The notes below the pieces were generated by a model that saw only the letters and a program-made list of their open reading frames with translations, was not told where the DNA came from and did not search any database. A stretch of 64,000 bases of DNA, from assembly GCA_036583965.1 (NCBI GenBank), contig JAZBQD010000019.1, forward strand, positions 15,019,585 through 15,083,584. The letters run 5' to 3'. Made by a program: the position numbers and the translations under genes. Below, one piece after another: positions 1 through 13,100 of the stretch. Numbering within the stretch: position 1 is the stretch's first letter; each line of letters starts with the position of its first letter. The stretch is from Prunella strophiata (taxonomy: Eukaryota > Chordata > Aves > Passeriformes > Prunellidae).

Positions 1-2424
1 GATGTTCCCTTATGCTTGTTTATTTAATGGTGCTGCATGTTGGCCACTCGATTTCTGTGATTCTCTTAAGGAGCTGCTGCTGCCCTGGGTGCTCTTCTGT
101 GATCAGACTTTGGCAGAACAACAGGCTAAAGAGAATTGCAACAGGCTGCTGGACTGCAGGTCCTGTGTTAAAGTCACTTTGTCACTGAATCACTCCCCTC
201 ACATCGGGTGAGAGTTTCAGCAGCTGCATTTGGCCTTTTCACCCTTGTCTGCAGAGACATAAATACCTTGGTGTGCTTTCACATTAACTCAGACATGCCA
301 AAGGCTGTCTGTGGAGCTGAGAGTCTCACTATTTTAAAAAAGGCAAAGCAAACCCTAAATGTTGTAATGGATGTAGTTAAAATTAGAAATAGATTCAAGT
401 GGAAATGTGGGGAATGAGTCCAAGTTGAAATAGAGGCTGAACCCATATTCTCACCCTGCTTGCATCTGCAGCTCTGAAAAGAGAGCCTGGGGTGTGTTTG
501 AAATACACACAGCAGGTTTGGGACAGGTCCATCCCTAGCTGCAGTTAGTAATGGTCCCCACAGGGCAAAATGAGGACTTACAACTGAGATATATTTTCAG
601 CCTTCTGGAGTGCAAGTACTTTGGTTTAAGAAAAAGAAGGGTGCAGTGCATTTGGTGTCAGGGCCATCAGTTTGAGGTTTAAAAAAGAGGACTCCATGCC
701 CTCCTGCATGGATATAGAGCTGTGGCCTCCAGCTCTGTACCTCAGTCCTGGTTCTCACCTGGCTGTGACCCAGCAGGGTGTTTGCAGCAGATTTAGAGCT
801 ATGCAGACTTCATCCAACATCACTGCACTTCCCACAAGCACAGCATCCCTAGGGGGCTGTAAGGGCAGCCACATGCCCTTTCCTAAACTGCTTCCAAAGT
901 ACATTTTTAACAAAGCTGCAGCAAGGGGGTTTTTTGGGTGGTTTTTTTTTTTTTTTGTTTCCCTTCTCTTCCATCCAGCTATGCCTGATGAACAAGACTG
1001 AGAACTCCAGGTCAAACTCACTGTTAATTTATAGAGTTCAGGAGAGTGAGAATACTTCTTGTCTGTGCCACAGCCTGTGGGCTTTGGGGAGAAGTTCAGC
1101 AGCTGAGCTCCCCATGAGGCTCTCTGGGCAGAGGATGCTCACTGCCAGTGCCTGAGCAAGATGAGGGGCATCCCTCTGCTCTGCAGTGCTTCCTCCACCT
1201 GCCACTGCCAGTGCCTGGGCACTGCTGGTCTCTGGAAGGCAAAATGACACCCACAACCAATTCTTTCCAACCTTCTTGTCTCCATGCAAGCAAGCACTTG
1301 GGTAACAGAACTACTCTGTGTTTTCAGAGGGGCCTGAGGAATGCAGGCCTCAAAGGGCAGAGGATAGGCTCAGAGCTCATTGCTGAGGTGTGTTTGTTTG
1401 GGTTTGACAAATTTAGGTTTTCCTTTGCAAGCCTGAACCTTCCTTTTGAAAGTCTTTGAATTCCAGCTTTGAATTACAGCTGCCTCAATTTCAGGCAGGC
1501 AGATTTTGAATCAGATCCCTGTGGTTTTGGTTTAGGGTTATATCCACAACTGAAAGGAGCCTTAATTTAGCCAGTTCCTCTTGGGAAGAAAGCCAAAAGA
1601 ATGAGGTTTCTGCCATCTTGAGCACAACCTTCATAAGAAATGCTCCTAAAGTTTCTTTGCTGTCAAATTCAAGCCCTTCATGCTGCTTCAGCATGCCACC
1701 CCAGCTTAAAATCTCAGCAGAACAGGTCACAGCTTGAATCCTTGAACTTTTATGGATGTTGGGCAGGCATGGATTACAACAAACAACATTCACCCTCCAC
1801 TTTGCTTCCTCATCACTGGCTGAGATTTGAAACTGCCACAGCTCTCACTCCTTCCTGCTGTTCCAGCCTCAGAGATTTTGATTAGGAAAAGAAATAGAAA
1901 AATGAGTGGAGAGAAGAGGAAACTGCCAAAACCAAGCTGCCTTGGGACATATTCTAACTGAAGTGGTACAAGAGAAGAAAAGCTGTGGCCCTGTTGTGTT
2001 CATATTTCAGTTTCACACATGCCCAGTAGAAATGAGGATGTGCCATAGGCAGAGGAGCACATGCTTTCATCTCACACAGTTTTTGTCCTGATGAAGGAGC
2101 AAACTGCCCCATGAAAGATTGTGAAGTCCTCCCCTGTGTCCATGTGACAGCACCTGCCCTACTGACCACAGTGGGAACTGACTGAGGGACCCCAGAGCTA
2201 AAAGCTGTGTGCTTCCAGAGCTGCTGTGGCTCTGGGTGCTCAGGGGAAATCAAGATCTTGCCAGAGAGCACCACAGAAAAGTGCTGAGTGAAGGTTACAA
2301 ACACCTTGGGACTGGCACAGGACAGGGCTGGGAAAGTGCCACTGGTGATGTATGACAGTATAATCTCTGTAGCTCTCTGTGCCCAAAATTTAGGAGCTGT
2401 TTCTTCAAACTGTGCTGCTTAGAG

Positions 2425-2452
2425 AAAAAAAAAAAAAAAAAAAAAAAAAAAA
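2425..2452 (+). repeat. Poly(A) run, 28 A
   Basis: An uninterrupted run of 28 A follows TTAGAG. It could be a simple mononucleotide repeat or the tail of an old retroposed insertion. I see no flanking target-site duplication and no recognisable gene sequence in front of it, so I call it only a homopolymer. Confidence 0.85.
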
Positions 2453-2486
2453 GACAAGATAAATCTGCTGGGGTTCATTGCTGGAT

Positions 2487-2552
2487 ATATTATTATTCCA
2501 TATATATTCCATATATATTATTATTCCATTATTATTCCATATATATTCCATA
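2487..2552. repeat. AT-rich degenerate tandem repeat (TATTATTCCATATAT-like)
   Basis: The motifs TATTATTCCA and CATATATATTCCA recur several times in about 65 bp with small indels, giving an AT-rich low-complexity tract of microsatellite type. It lies 35 bp after the poly(A) run, and the two may vary in length together between individuals. Confidence 0.75.
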
Positions 2553-3699
2553 GCCACAGCCCTTTAGTTTAAAATGGATTCCCAAGGTCTCCTTCCCCTG
2601 ATGAGCAGCAACATCTCTAGTGCAGGAGCTCCTTGCTGAGGGGAATATTTTTCCAAAAGGCTGCTCTGGCCATTGGCTCTTTAAAAATAGCAGAGAGTAG
2701 CTGCAGCAGCCCAGAAGCAACTGCAAACCATTTTAGGTCCTGTCATCACTTGTTCTGTCTCCTCTTCCAGCTGGTAGCTCTTGTCACATCTTTCTTTCCT
2801 TGTTCCAGAGGAGTCTCCTGGTGCTGATAACTGCTCCTTATTGCTTCTAATTATTCAATCAGTCCAAACATTTTCTACCCTTTCTCCTGTGTGTGACAGG
2901 GATGGGTTGCTGCTTTTTCTCTTTTTCTCTAGACTCAAGAAGGGTGCACCTCAAAAGGCAAATGAAAGTAATACCTATCTTTAGGAGTGTTGATGCTGAC
3001 CACAAAATCCCCTCTGTGCTTGTTTTGGGAAACCTGCACTGAGATGAATTTTGGTGTGAACCTGGGGTGGCTTCTCTCCCTTCTCTCCCATAACTTTACC
3101 TGCCTGCAGGGCACAAGCCTCTTTGTGGTCTAGATTGGCTGCAGGCTGAGAGAAATGGAAGAGGGGAGGAAAGGGGATTGACTAGCCTTTGGACTGCATA
3201 TTTATTATTGTTTCACTTTAATTGTTCCTAGTAATTCTAAACTGCAAGCTGCTCTGTGCATCTGGGGAAGTATGATCATACAAAAGCTTTTATTGTCTAT
3301 TTGAAGTATTTTTTCTTTCATTCATTCTTCAAATTCTTTTCTTTTTCCTGACTCTTCACTTTTTTTAAAAAATCTTTGCAAAGAAACACTTTCTTTTTCT
3401 TCTAAGTTATAATTTATTTGTTATTTTATTGGGGAGCACAGGAAAAGGTAATTATTACTGTATTTCACATCATATAGGGATCCTGCTCTGTCACAGCTGC
3501 TGGCCACATGACCAGCCTTTCTTTGGGGAAACCCAAAGTACTTGGCTTCACTGTGCAATTCTGTACTCAACCAGAACCTGCTCTTGTGCTTATTGAGTCG
3601 TATGAAAACATCATTTAATTATGAATTAGGCATAGATGTTTCATAGAATTTTAAAAATAATGAAGGTCCTGCCTTTGAGGGATAGAAATAAACAGGTCT

Positions 3700-4645
3700 C
3701 TTTTTTTAATGATATGATTTCAGAGGTAATGATTTTAATGGGTAGCATGTTTCAATGTTTTAAGAGTTTGAACAAAGCAGAAAAACAGCATTAAATTTGG
3801 AACTTCTCTTTAAATAAAAATGTGATGGTTTTAGTTTTAGTTTAGCCTTTGTGTTGTAACACTATGAGCCTGTTGTGATGAGCTGTGAGCCCGTTTCTAA
3901 AAATCTGCTAAAGGACTGTTGTACAGAGAAAGTTACTGGAATATGAGGGTTATGGAGACATGGAGAATACAGATGTGGATTTCTACATCTTCACATACCC
4001 CTCTGACCTCTTGTGAAGCTCCTGGAGAAGAGGGTGCAGTTGCACATTCACACAATCATCAAGCTGGCTTTCCAAACTGCACCAAAGGAACTCAGGTCTT
4101 CAGGTGCTGGCTTGGCTCAGTTTCTCCTGCAGTTTTGTTCTTGCCCCTTGCTCTGACACAACACTTGGAAACCCTGACAGAATCCCCTCTGAGGCTGAGG
4201 GCTGTCCAGCTCAGTTCTCCCAGGACAGGATGGGCAGCATGGCCATGTGTTCAGATGTGGACTCATCAGCTGTGCAGGAGCAGCATCCCTGTGCAAGGCT
4301 GTGGCAGGCAGGAACTCCTTCAGCTGCCACAGACAAAATATTCGCCTGCTTTATTTGCCTTTATTTGCCTTTTTTAGTCCTTGGATGAATCAGCCTTGAT
4401 GTCTGTCAAACTGCACTGTCTCTTTGCCAGTGGGCAATTGTTTCTCCTTGGCTGGTGGACAGACAAAAATGCCTGTGGGTAGGCAGATATGTGACATCCT
4501 GGATACCAGAGCAATTTTTTTCCCTTTTCCAAGAAATGAGGGAATCAATTCTCTTTGACTGTGAGCAATAAACCAGTTGTTGAATGCAGGTTTTCAGCCC
4601 TGAATTACAAATGGCTCTTCTGCCATTATCAAACTTACTTTGTTT
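3700..4645 (+). repeat. Tandem duplication of about 0.94 kb, copy A
   Basis: This block recurs immediately downstream at 4646-5582, with position 3721 matching 4666 (offset 945 bp). The first 260 bp (3721-3980) match with one visible substitution, and the last 190 bp or so (from about 4460) match essentially exactly. The middle, about 3980-4460, differs by many one- or two-base insertions and deletions, mostly in homopolymers or short repeats. Both junctions lie in T runs followed by AATGA. I do not recognise the unit as a transposon. The open frame at 3919-4377 lies in this unit, is broken differently in copy B, and is not a gene. Confidence 0.9.
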
Positions 4646-5582
4646 TTTTTTTAATGAGATGATTTCAGAGGTAATGATTGTAATGGGTAGCATGTTTCAA
4701 TGTTTTAAGAGTTTGAACAAAGCAGAAAAACAGCATTAAATTTGGAACTTCTCTTTAAATAAAAATGTGATGGTTTTAGTTTTAGTTTAGCCTTTGTGTT
4801 GTAACACTATGAGCCTGTTGTGATGAGCTGTGAGCCCGTTTCTAAAAATCTGCTAAAGGACTGTTGTACAGAGAAAGTTACTGGAATATGAGGGTTATGG
4901 AGACATGGAGAATACAGATGTGGATAATCTTCCATATCCCTTGACCTCTTGTGAAGCCCTGGAAGGGCAGTTGCACATTCACACAATAATCAAGCTGGCT
5001 TTCAAACTGCCACCAAAGGAACTCAGGTCTTCAGGTGCGGCTTGGCTCAGTTTCTCCTGCAGTTTTGTTCTTGCCCCTTGCTCTGACACAACACTTGGAA
5101 CCCTGACAGGCATGCCCTCTGAGGGCTGAGGGGCTGTCCAGCTCAGTTTCCCAGGACAGGATGGGCAGCATGGCCATGGTTCAGATGTGGACTCATCAGC
5201 TGTGCAAGGAGCAGCATCCCTGTGCAAGGCTGTGGCAGGCAGGAACTCCTTCAGCTGCCACAGACAAAATATTCGCCTGCTTATTTGCCCTTTATTTGCC
5301 TTTTTTAGTCCTTGGATGAATCAGCCTTGATGTCTGTCAAACTGCACTGTCTCTTTGCCAGTGGCAATTGTTTCTTCCTATTGTGCTGGTGACAGACAAA
5401 AATGCCTGTGGGTAGGCAGATATGTGACATCCTGGATACCAGAGCAATTTTTTTCCCTTTTCCAAGAAATGAGGGAATCAATTCTCTTTGACTGTGAGCA
5501 ATAAACCAGTTGTTGAATGCAGGTTTTCAGCCCTGAATTACAAATGGCTCTTCTGCCATTATCAAACTTACTTTGTTTTTTT
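4646..5582 (+). repeat. Tandem duplication of about 0.94 kb, copy B
   Basis: This is the second copy of the unit at 3700-4645, about 12 bp shorter overall. Single-base gains and losses relative to copy A include GTGCTGGC against GTGCGGC, GGAAACCC against GGAACCC, CATGTG against CATGG, and GTGGGCAA against GTGGCAA. The copy ends at a T run followed by CTTCAGG, which is the unique right flank. Few substitutions alongside many homopolymer indels is unusual for a real old duplication. Confidence 0.9.
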
Positions 5583-5589
5583 TTTTTCT

Positions 5590-8500
5590 TCAGGACAAAA
5601 CTCTAAGAATATTCAAGAAAATGTAAAATGAGACTAAAATCTTAGGGTTATATTTTTTTTCTCATTGGATGCACAGCTCTTGCTAACTTATATTATAGAC
5701 CCAAGTAAATTGTAGAATCAGACTGGGGTGTTGAGGGGAAGCATAGAAGGTATACCAAGGTGGAGGAGGGGGAAAAATGGATGGGTTTACCTTAAATATA
5801 AAATTTGCTGTAAGAATAATAAAATAATACAATACATCTGGGTTGATTTTCTCCTTGGTGATAGAGGGCTGCTCTAACAGTTAAGCCTTGGTCATGGCTG
5901 ACTTGGACATACTTTAAATTCTGTGATAGGGTTCTCATATCTCTTTCTCTTTTTCTAAAATAATAACAAGAGGAAGGCATTTATTACCAGGAAGGCTGCA
6001 CCCCTAGGCAAGAAGTAGTCATCTTTGATTTAACTTTACAGTGAGGTTGCTGAATTAGATGTAGTTTTGTTTTTATCTGTTTGCATGGAAGGCTTCCAGA
6101 TAAAACAACTGTTTTAGTGACCTGTGCACTTGTATCATGTTAATTAGGTTTGAAAACTCATCTATTGTTTTCATAAGGCTATTACATTTTCTGTAATTAA
6201 ATTAAGCAAAAAATAAGGATGCATGGAATAATATTTATTATTAATACCAGACTCGAAAGGCTTACAACATGTGAATTGAAGGTAAGGGCCTTGAAGACAG
6301 CTTGAACTTCAAAACAATGTCAAATAGTCTGGTTTTTCAGCAAGTCATTGCTACATGTATTTAAAGAAATCATTGATAGAGTGAGAACTAGCCCACTGAA
6401 CACCCAGGCCTCTGGTTCCATTTGAAACTGTGTAGTTTCTGGAATCTTTACAACCTAAATTAGTGCCTAAATGGGAATGAAGCATTAACCCCAGTTCCAT
6501 GGACAGAGGTTTGATCTTGTGCTGTGTTGTTTGATCATGGGACAAGGTCTGGGAAGCTGCCTGCATGGTCACAGAACCTGGGAGAAGGGAAAGTGGATGG
6601 CAGGGGAGGACATGAAAGGGCTCCTCAGTGAATTGCAGGGGCAATTCCAGGTGCCCTGTCTGTGTGAATCCTGTGTGTTGGCTCAGTTTAGGCACAATCA
6701 CACTGTCAGGCCAATCACAGTTATCCATCCTGTTTAGTATCCCATCCATGTGGCAACCAACCTCAGATCTCTAGGAGGGAGAACATGTATACAAGCAAGG
6801 CAAAGATATTTTGCAGAACACAATCTCATCTACCAGTGATATTTGGATCAGGAATTTCATGGGACAGAAATATTCTCCTATGGTGAATTTTTCTCTTTTA
6901 TCCACTTGCTGCCTGAACTTGGGTTAACTTTTGGCACTTACTTACCTGCACATTTACAAGTTCCTGTAGTTTACTCTGAACCTGGATCCTGTTTCTTTCC
7001 TCTCTTGTCCTGCATCTTTGGGCAATACATGCTGCTCATGGTGAAAATCATCTTAGTGTGTGTCCTGTCCTGCAAACGCAGGCTGGCAGCAGATGAGCCT
7101 GTCAGTCCATTTCCTAGCCTCTGCCAAGCAGTGAAGGCAACATTTTGCCTTCAAAATATGTTTAAAGTAAAGAGACATTAAAATGGTCCCATGCTGTGGC
7201 TCTGACCACAGAGCTGAGAGCCAGCCTAGCTAACATTCTGTCTGGGAGCAGATGTCCTGTCCTGGTCCTGGTGTGCTGGGAAGCCACCAGGCTCCAGCTG
7301 CAGCCTGGCCCAGCTGGGCTGTCCCACAGGCTCTGACACCAGCAGCAGGGTGGCCAGTGGCTTGTATTTCAGGAGGTTCCTGGCATTCCAGCCAAAGGCA
7401 AAGACCAGGAACTGCCCAGGGAAGGCAGATCCCTGGCAGAGATCCAGGCTGGCACTGCTGGGCAGAGCAGCTCTGTGGGGAAGGACCTGTAGGGATGGTG
7501 GCCAGCGAGCTGGGCACAGACCCACTGAGGAGAGGCTGTGGAACCAGGGCTTGCTCAGCCAGCAGAGACCTGCAGGGGAGCACAGAGCAACCCCTGGCAC
7601 CTGCAGGGAGCTCGTGGGGAAGATGAAGCCAGGCTGTGCTCAGCACTGCAGGGTGGAGGACAAGAGGCAGCAGTGTACACTGAAACCAGAGGGGGTCAGA
7701 CTGGGAGCAGGGAAGCATTTTTGGTTGCTTGGAGGGTCTGTGCAGCCTGTGCATCATCCTCAGATGTTCTCCAGACTTGTCTGGGCAAAGCCCTGAGCAA
7801 TCTGTTCTGGCTTCGTGGCTTTGCCTAGGGTATGGTAGAAGACCCCCTCTGGGGGCACTGCCCACCTGAAATACCCTCTATTCCTATGAAATATTTCTTG
7901 TGACTGAGGATGCTTATATTATCTTTCATATGTAGATTTTCTGGTATCTAATAAGGCAACTTTTCTTACACTGAGGAAAATAGTAGAGTTTGTGTTCTCC
8001 AGGTTGCCTGTTTGCATGAAACACAGAAAAGTTTCAGAGACCTCTAACCTCTATCAAGTGCAAAGGGGATCAAAATCTGCAAGGCAGGGACATGCAAACA
8101 GACACAAATAAACACAGAAACAGGATGACAGCACAAGTCTCATTTTCTTAGGCTAATTTCAAAATTTGTTAAAATCTAAATATGGACAAAGGTTTGAGTG
8201 AAATGTAGTAATTGCTAAACCAGTTCACCTGGCACTATAAAGTAAAGATTATTAAAGTAGGTAGCCCTTCCATGAAAAGAAATTCATGACAGCTAATTGT
8301 GGCTGAGGTATGCTACAGTACAAGCAGATTTTGCATGCTTGTAAGCAGCATATTTCTGAACTGGCTTGAGTGCACATCAATCAACCAGAATTAATCTCAT
8401 GGTAAACATATACTGTTCAACAGCAAAACCTATCATTTGGATCCTCTAAAGTTTAATTAAAAACCTATGAGAGATCTTTAAACATGAAATGAGATTGATT

Positions 8501-10070
8501 ATCCAATGTTGTCATAGCTACAGCAATGATACTTGTAATCCTGGTCTGTGCCCTGTAATGCTGTGTATCTTGTAACAGCAGAAGCCTGGAGGTTCCTGCA
8601 TTTCTAATTTTATGGATACTTTTAACTGGTTTTTGCACCAGTGTCTTTACTGCTAGAGCCCAGACTCTTTGTATATTGGCTGAAGTATACTACTTTGTAT
8701 GCTTACAACAGAATTTGCTTAGATATGTTGAGCAGCTGCACTTTAAAGCCTCTTGAAACAGGGGCTGTCTCATAATGTTACTTGTTTAAGGCAGATTTGT
8801 GTACCAGGGATAGAGGTTCCTCATAAAGAGAGGTGTCTCTTACCTTAACTCCAAGGCTCTTTGCTATCTCCACCAAGTTCTTCTCTCCAGTTGTTCTGCA
8901 AAATTCCTTCCTCCTGCCCAAGCTGCCACAGGCTCCTCTAAATCCCACTGCATGCTGCCACCCCTCTGTGCCCCGTGGCCCTGGGTGCCATGCAGGACCC
9001 CCTGCACTGCTCCCAGAACCTCTCCCTGGCCAGTGCTCAGCTGTGGCCAAAGCTCCTTCAGTGGTGCCCCCCACGCCCTGCTCAGATTCATGGTTTTAGG
9101 AATTGTCATCCCCTCCCCTGTTGCCTTTGCCTAAGGTTGAGACACCATCAGGAGAAGGAGCCAGGACTCACCCCCACTTCACTCCCACCTCACAAAATGA
9201 ATAAGCTTTTTTACAAGATGGCAGCAGATACAAGATGGGTGCCTGTGGGTTTGTATCCAAGTCCACAGAGACAACAAAACTATTTTTAAAAAATTATTTA
9301 AATTCATTTCCTCACACTGTTGAAGTTGTGCTTTGAAAGGCTGCTGAATAAAACAATTGGTGGCCTGACTTGGGACACATAATGGCTCTGTGGAAATTGT
9401 TTTGGTGGCACATAAACAAAGCTTTCTTTTTTTTCTTCTGGGCATCAACTGCTGGCAGAAGTAGATGAAAACAGCTTCTCACACCACACCGCCCATTTAC
9501 ATTTTCCATATGCTGGATTTTAAGATTATAGGGTTTTAGATTCTGAGTTTGCATGTTGTATTTTACATAATAATGAGGTTCTGTCTGAGGCTGAGTTGAT
9601 ACATGAGAAAGCAGAACCGCCACCACCCAGAAAGCGAGGAAGAGCAACACACATTTTGGAAAGGGAGCTCTCACTGAGCTCTTCACATTTTTTCCAGGAA
9701 GCATATTCAATTTCTGTTTTCTGCCAGGCAGATGGTATCTTGGAAGGAGTTTGTCTTCCTACTTGGTGGCTCTGTTTCCAGTAGCTTCCTACTAAAAGTC
9801 TTCCAAAATTACACCAGTAAGACTTTCCTTTGTGAATTTATTGCTCAGTTACAAACCATTCTCCCCTATAAATTTTTGTTTCAGTCCTTGACTTTGACAC
9901 TTTTGCACCTCTTTGTCATCACAGAGTGGCCTTTTACTGCCTGTTTTCATTGTAGAAACATCACACCAGGAAAAGGTAATTACTGGGTAACACTATTCTT
10001 TTAATTATTTGCTTCCCTATTACAAGGAGTTTCTCTCCATGAAAGGGGATACATGTCTGTGTAGTAGGGA
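5590..10070. other. Intergenic, no gene recognised; GC-richer patch at about 7200-7870
   Basis: Ordinary intergenic sequence. The patch at 7200-7870 is GC-richer and CpG-poor and stays open in several frames on both strands, including 211 codons on the minus strand at 7230-7865. Openness in several frames at once is what GC-rich, stop-poor composition gives. The conceptual proteins are rich in Pro, Leu, Ser and Cys, with no domain I recognise. No exon structure is visible. Confidence 0.6.
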
Positions 10071-10074
10071 TGTT

Positions 10075-10142
10075 ACTAAGAGGCTGGATTAGATGTCTTC
10101 CTGAGGCCTCTTCCAAACCAAATTATCTTGTGATCCTACATG
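10075..10142 (+). mobile_element. CR1 LINE, 3'-terminal fragment
   Basis: GGCTGGATTAGATGTCTTCC, then CTGAGGCCTCTTCCAAACC and TTGTGATCCTA, match the end of avian CR1 elements (the 'ggactagatgacctcctgaggtcccttccaacc ... ctgtgattcta' type). Only the last 65 bp or so survive. CR1 insertions are typically truncated at the 5' end and have no coding potential at this length. Confidence 0.8.
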
Positions 10143-13100
10143 CATTTTTTAAAAATCTCCCTGACCTCCTTCTGAAAATGAACTCAAGTTTAGAATTTGT
10201 TCTGGTTCTTCCTATTTTACATTTTTTTTTTGTCACCAAGCACTTGGAGATGAGATGTCTACCAAGGTTTCACACAGCAGAGGGCCCTGCTGGACAGTGG
10301 AGTACCCAGGGAAGTCATCCTTCAGCTTCTGTGCAGCACAGCAACATCCCACAACCTTTTGTTTCCTCCATCTCTCCCTACTTTCTCTTATAGTAAAATT
10401 GAAGTAAATGGTCTTTGCCACAACTGAGAGTCCTTTGCAGACTGGACTGAGAAGCTGTGAGTCCTTTTCTCAAAAGTCACTTAATGACTTCAGAGACACT
10501 TCCAGGTCTCTGCAGACACTTCAACTTCTGCAGTCACAATGCAGCCAGCATTAAACACTTCCTTGAATGTGGTTTTGTTTAGAGCCATCACAACCTGCTT
10601 GGTTCTAACCTCCTCTCATCACAGCACTTGTCCTTTGCCTTGTATAGTAGAGGCCTTCAAAGTTCACTGAGCAGAGAAGGTGAATCTCATAAGCAGGTAA
10701 TTTCACCCATTTTAGGGCTCAGACTCAGCATCAGTTGTTCTCAAGCAGAATTTTTGCTGTTTATATACAGACTTTGTCAGTTAACCTACAAGTAAGATTT
10801 ATTTCAGTGTACGTTCTTAAAGCAAAGACAATTGCAAGCATTTGCCATGCTTTTCATGCTAGAAATCACCTAAGATTTATATCTGTGGTGAATTAATGAA
10901 GACAGAACATCTCTAAACAACAATCTCTGACCTGAACTTAGAATAGGTATTTGTAGATGGAGCTTGCACAGTTTCCTGGTCACTTGGAGTGACTGGAAAA
11001 GTCCAAAGACCCTCAATAAAACTGATTTCACCAATTTCTGTCATTAGTAAAATAGGATTATAAGGGTACAGAATACCACAGAACATCTTGTTGCTGCACT
11101 GACGGAGAACGAACACTGATCTGCTGCTACAAAGAGCTACAGTAAAACTTTGGAGACATGAAATATGTCTGAATTCTCCAGCTTGAGGACAGCTGTAATT
11201 ATAATGAGCTTGCACAAATCAGGCTGCAAGAGTAGCCTGTTCTGTCCCCCATGCCTGGGATCAGCCATAAATGACTCATAGTGAGGCGTAACACTACCTT
11301 TTGATTGAGAGGAATGTCAGTTCTCCAGCTATATGATAAATCATTACATCTTTATTAGGGAATGGAGGATGAAAGAACCGGTCTTCCATTATATGTTTAC
11401 TCAATTTGTGTCCAGCTGCTTTAGGAACACCCTACTCTTATTTAGTATCTTAGCAAGCTTTGCTAAATCCATCTGTTCTAAAGCAGTATTGTGTTAAGCA
11501 CAAAATAAAGAACCCAAAGCAGGCACCAGCTGCAGCTACCAACAAGCAGGCTATTGAAATCCACTTACTCTAGCTTACTAGACACTTATGAGAAAGAAAG
11601 ACCATTCTAATACATTTAAGGCTAGAACAAGCTTGTGTCTCCTTGCCTAAGACAAGCAGTTCTGATGATCATAGCTGGTGGTCTGGACAGCAAGAAAAGG
11701 CAGGACAGGCTAGTAAAAGCTCCTTAGACTTCAATGGCAATATGGATTTGGCCACATGCAAACAATGAGAGTATGTGAAACTAATTATCTACCCATTGAG
11801 ATTTTCTCTCCACCTTCCCCCTTTCTAATTTCTAATGAATGTAGATAATTGCTGTGTTCCCACTAACACGCAGATTAGGCCTCTGGGATTAGGCTCTGTG
11901 ATTGAGCAGCTAATACTAAGGGTAAACGCCTCTGGTGTTCCTGTTAAATGCATTCTTGCTAGTAAGTTAAATAATCATTCTACTAAAGCATTACTAAAAG
12001 ATTTAAATACTAGTTTTGCAGACTTCTAGTAGATTTCTATAGTTTCTGACATACTGTGACATGCTTCAGAATGTTCATTTATACACAGTTTGATTTCTTT
12101 TGATGATTGTCAACTTAAGTTACTAAAAAAGGAGAGCATTTTGTACACAGAAGGGAAAGGGGTGGAGGGAAAGCAGTATGTTAGAAACATGAGTAGGTGC
12201 CCTGGCTTGTCCATCCGTCTTGGCATCATTTTATTTATACATTTTCTAAAGGATTAGAAGTAATCAGTTCCAGAGGATGTGCTCTGGAGTATTGGCAGCC
12301 TCTGCTTTCTTGGCAACCATTGCAAATATTTTACACAGTTTCATATTGTCTTGTGCCGTACCGCGCGCTGGTGTTTGACGTAAACTGTGTTAATGTTTTA
12401 ACTTCTATGGCAGCCACACTTCTCCCCCTGCAGAGCCCTGTGCTTTCCAAAGGCTTGGAGTTGGCTGGGCTCATTTGGCATGGTGGGAACACTCACCTGG
12501 GGGTAGTGCAGGACCCCATTCTCAGAGGCAAGGTTCTGCACGGCTCTGCCCTTTGCAGCAGCACACCAGAGCCTCAGAGCCTCCTGTGATCCCCAGCAGG
12601 ATGAGGGCCTGGTGTGCAGGCAGCAGGACAGAGGCAGTCCCCATGCAGCATGTGCTCATTACACTCATTTTTACACATCTGCCTTACTCACCAGTGAGAA
12701 ATAGCACAGCCCCACTTCCCAACTCTTTTGTTTTAACATTTGCAGGTAAATAGCCTCTAAGGTATAGACCTTGCCATGCAGTTATGGATGCTCCAGACCA
12801 ATGTCTCCTCCTCTGGTCCTTCAAGGTTATGACCAGAAGCAAGTTTAGAGACCACACTTTAGTGGTTCTCCAAAAAGTACACCCAAGGGCCTGTCCCCAT
12901 CTGCTGAGGTGAAGGGTGCTGGGTTTTCCTGATGTCACTCTGTCAACTTCAGTGAGATGTTTATGAGAAGAGTGGTAAGGCAAAGTGTTAATGCAATGAG
13001 TAGAGCCCAGAAGCATTAAAGAAGGTGGGAGAGGAGCATAACATTAAAAAGTATAACATTAATAAAAGAAAGCACTGCATTCCTGAAGAGTTAACTCTGT

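Larger units (their letters stand above)
1..3699. other. Intergenic, no gene recognised
   Basis: No open frame here exceeds about 116 codons, and none shows a recognisable domain, a convincing exon with splice sites, or biased composition. The only structures I see are the poly(A) run and the short AT-rich tandem repeat listed separately. The stretch is the far end of the desert upstream of GSC. Confidence 0.7.

Noticed and set aside
3919..4377. 152-codon frame in the first copy of the tandem duplication
   Set aside because: The second copy breaks it by several frame-changing indels, and nothing in the translation resembles a known protein.
7230..7865. 211-codon minus-strand open frame with overlapping open frames on both strands
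   Set aside because: The region is GC-rich and stop-poor in several frames. No domain, splice structure or promoter is recognisable, and the Cys/Pro/Leu-rich sequence looks composition-driven.
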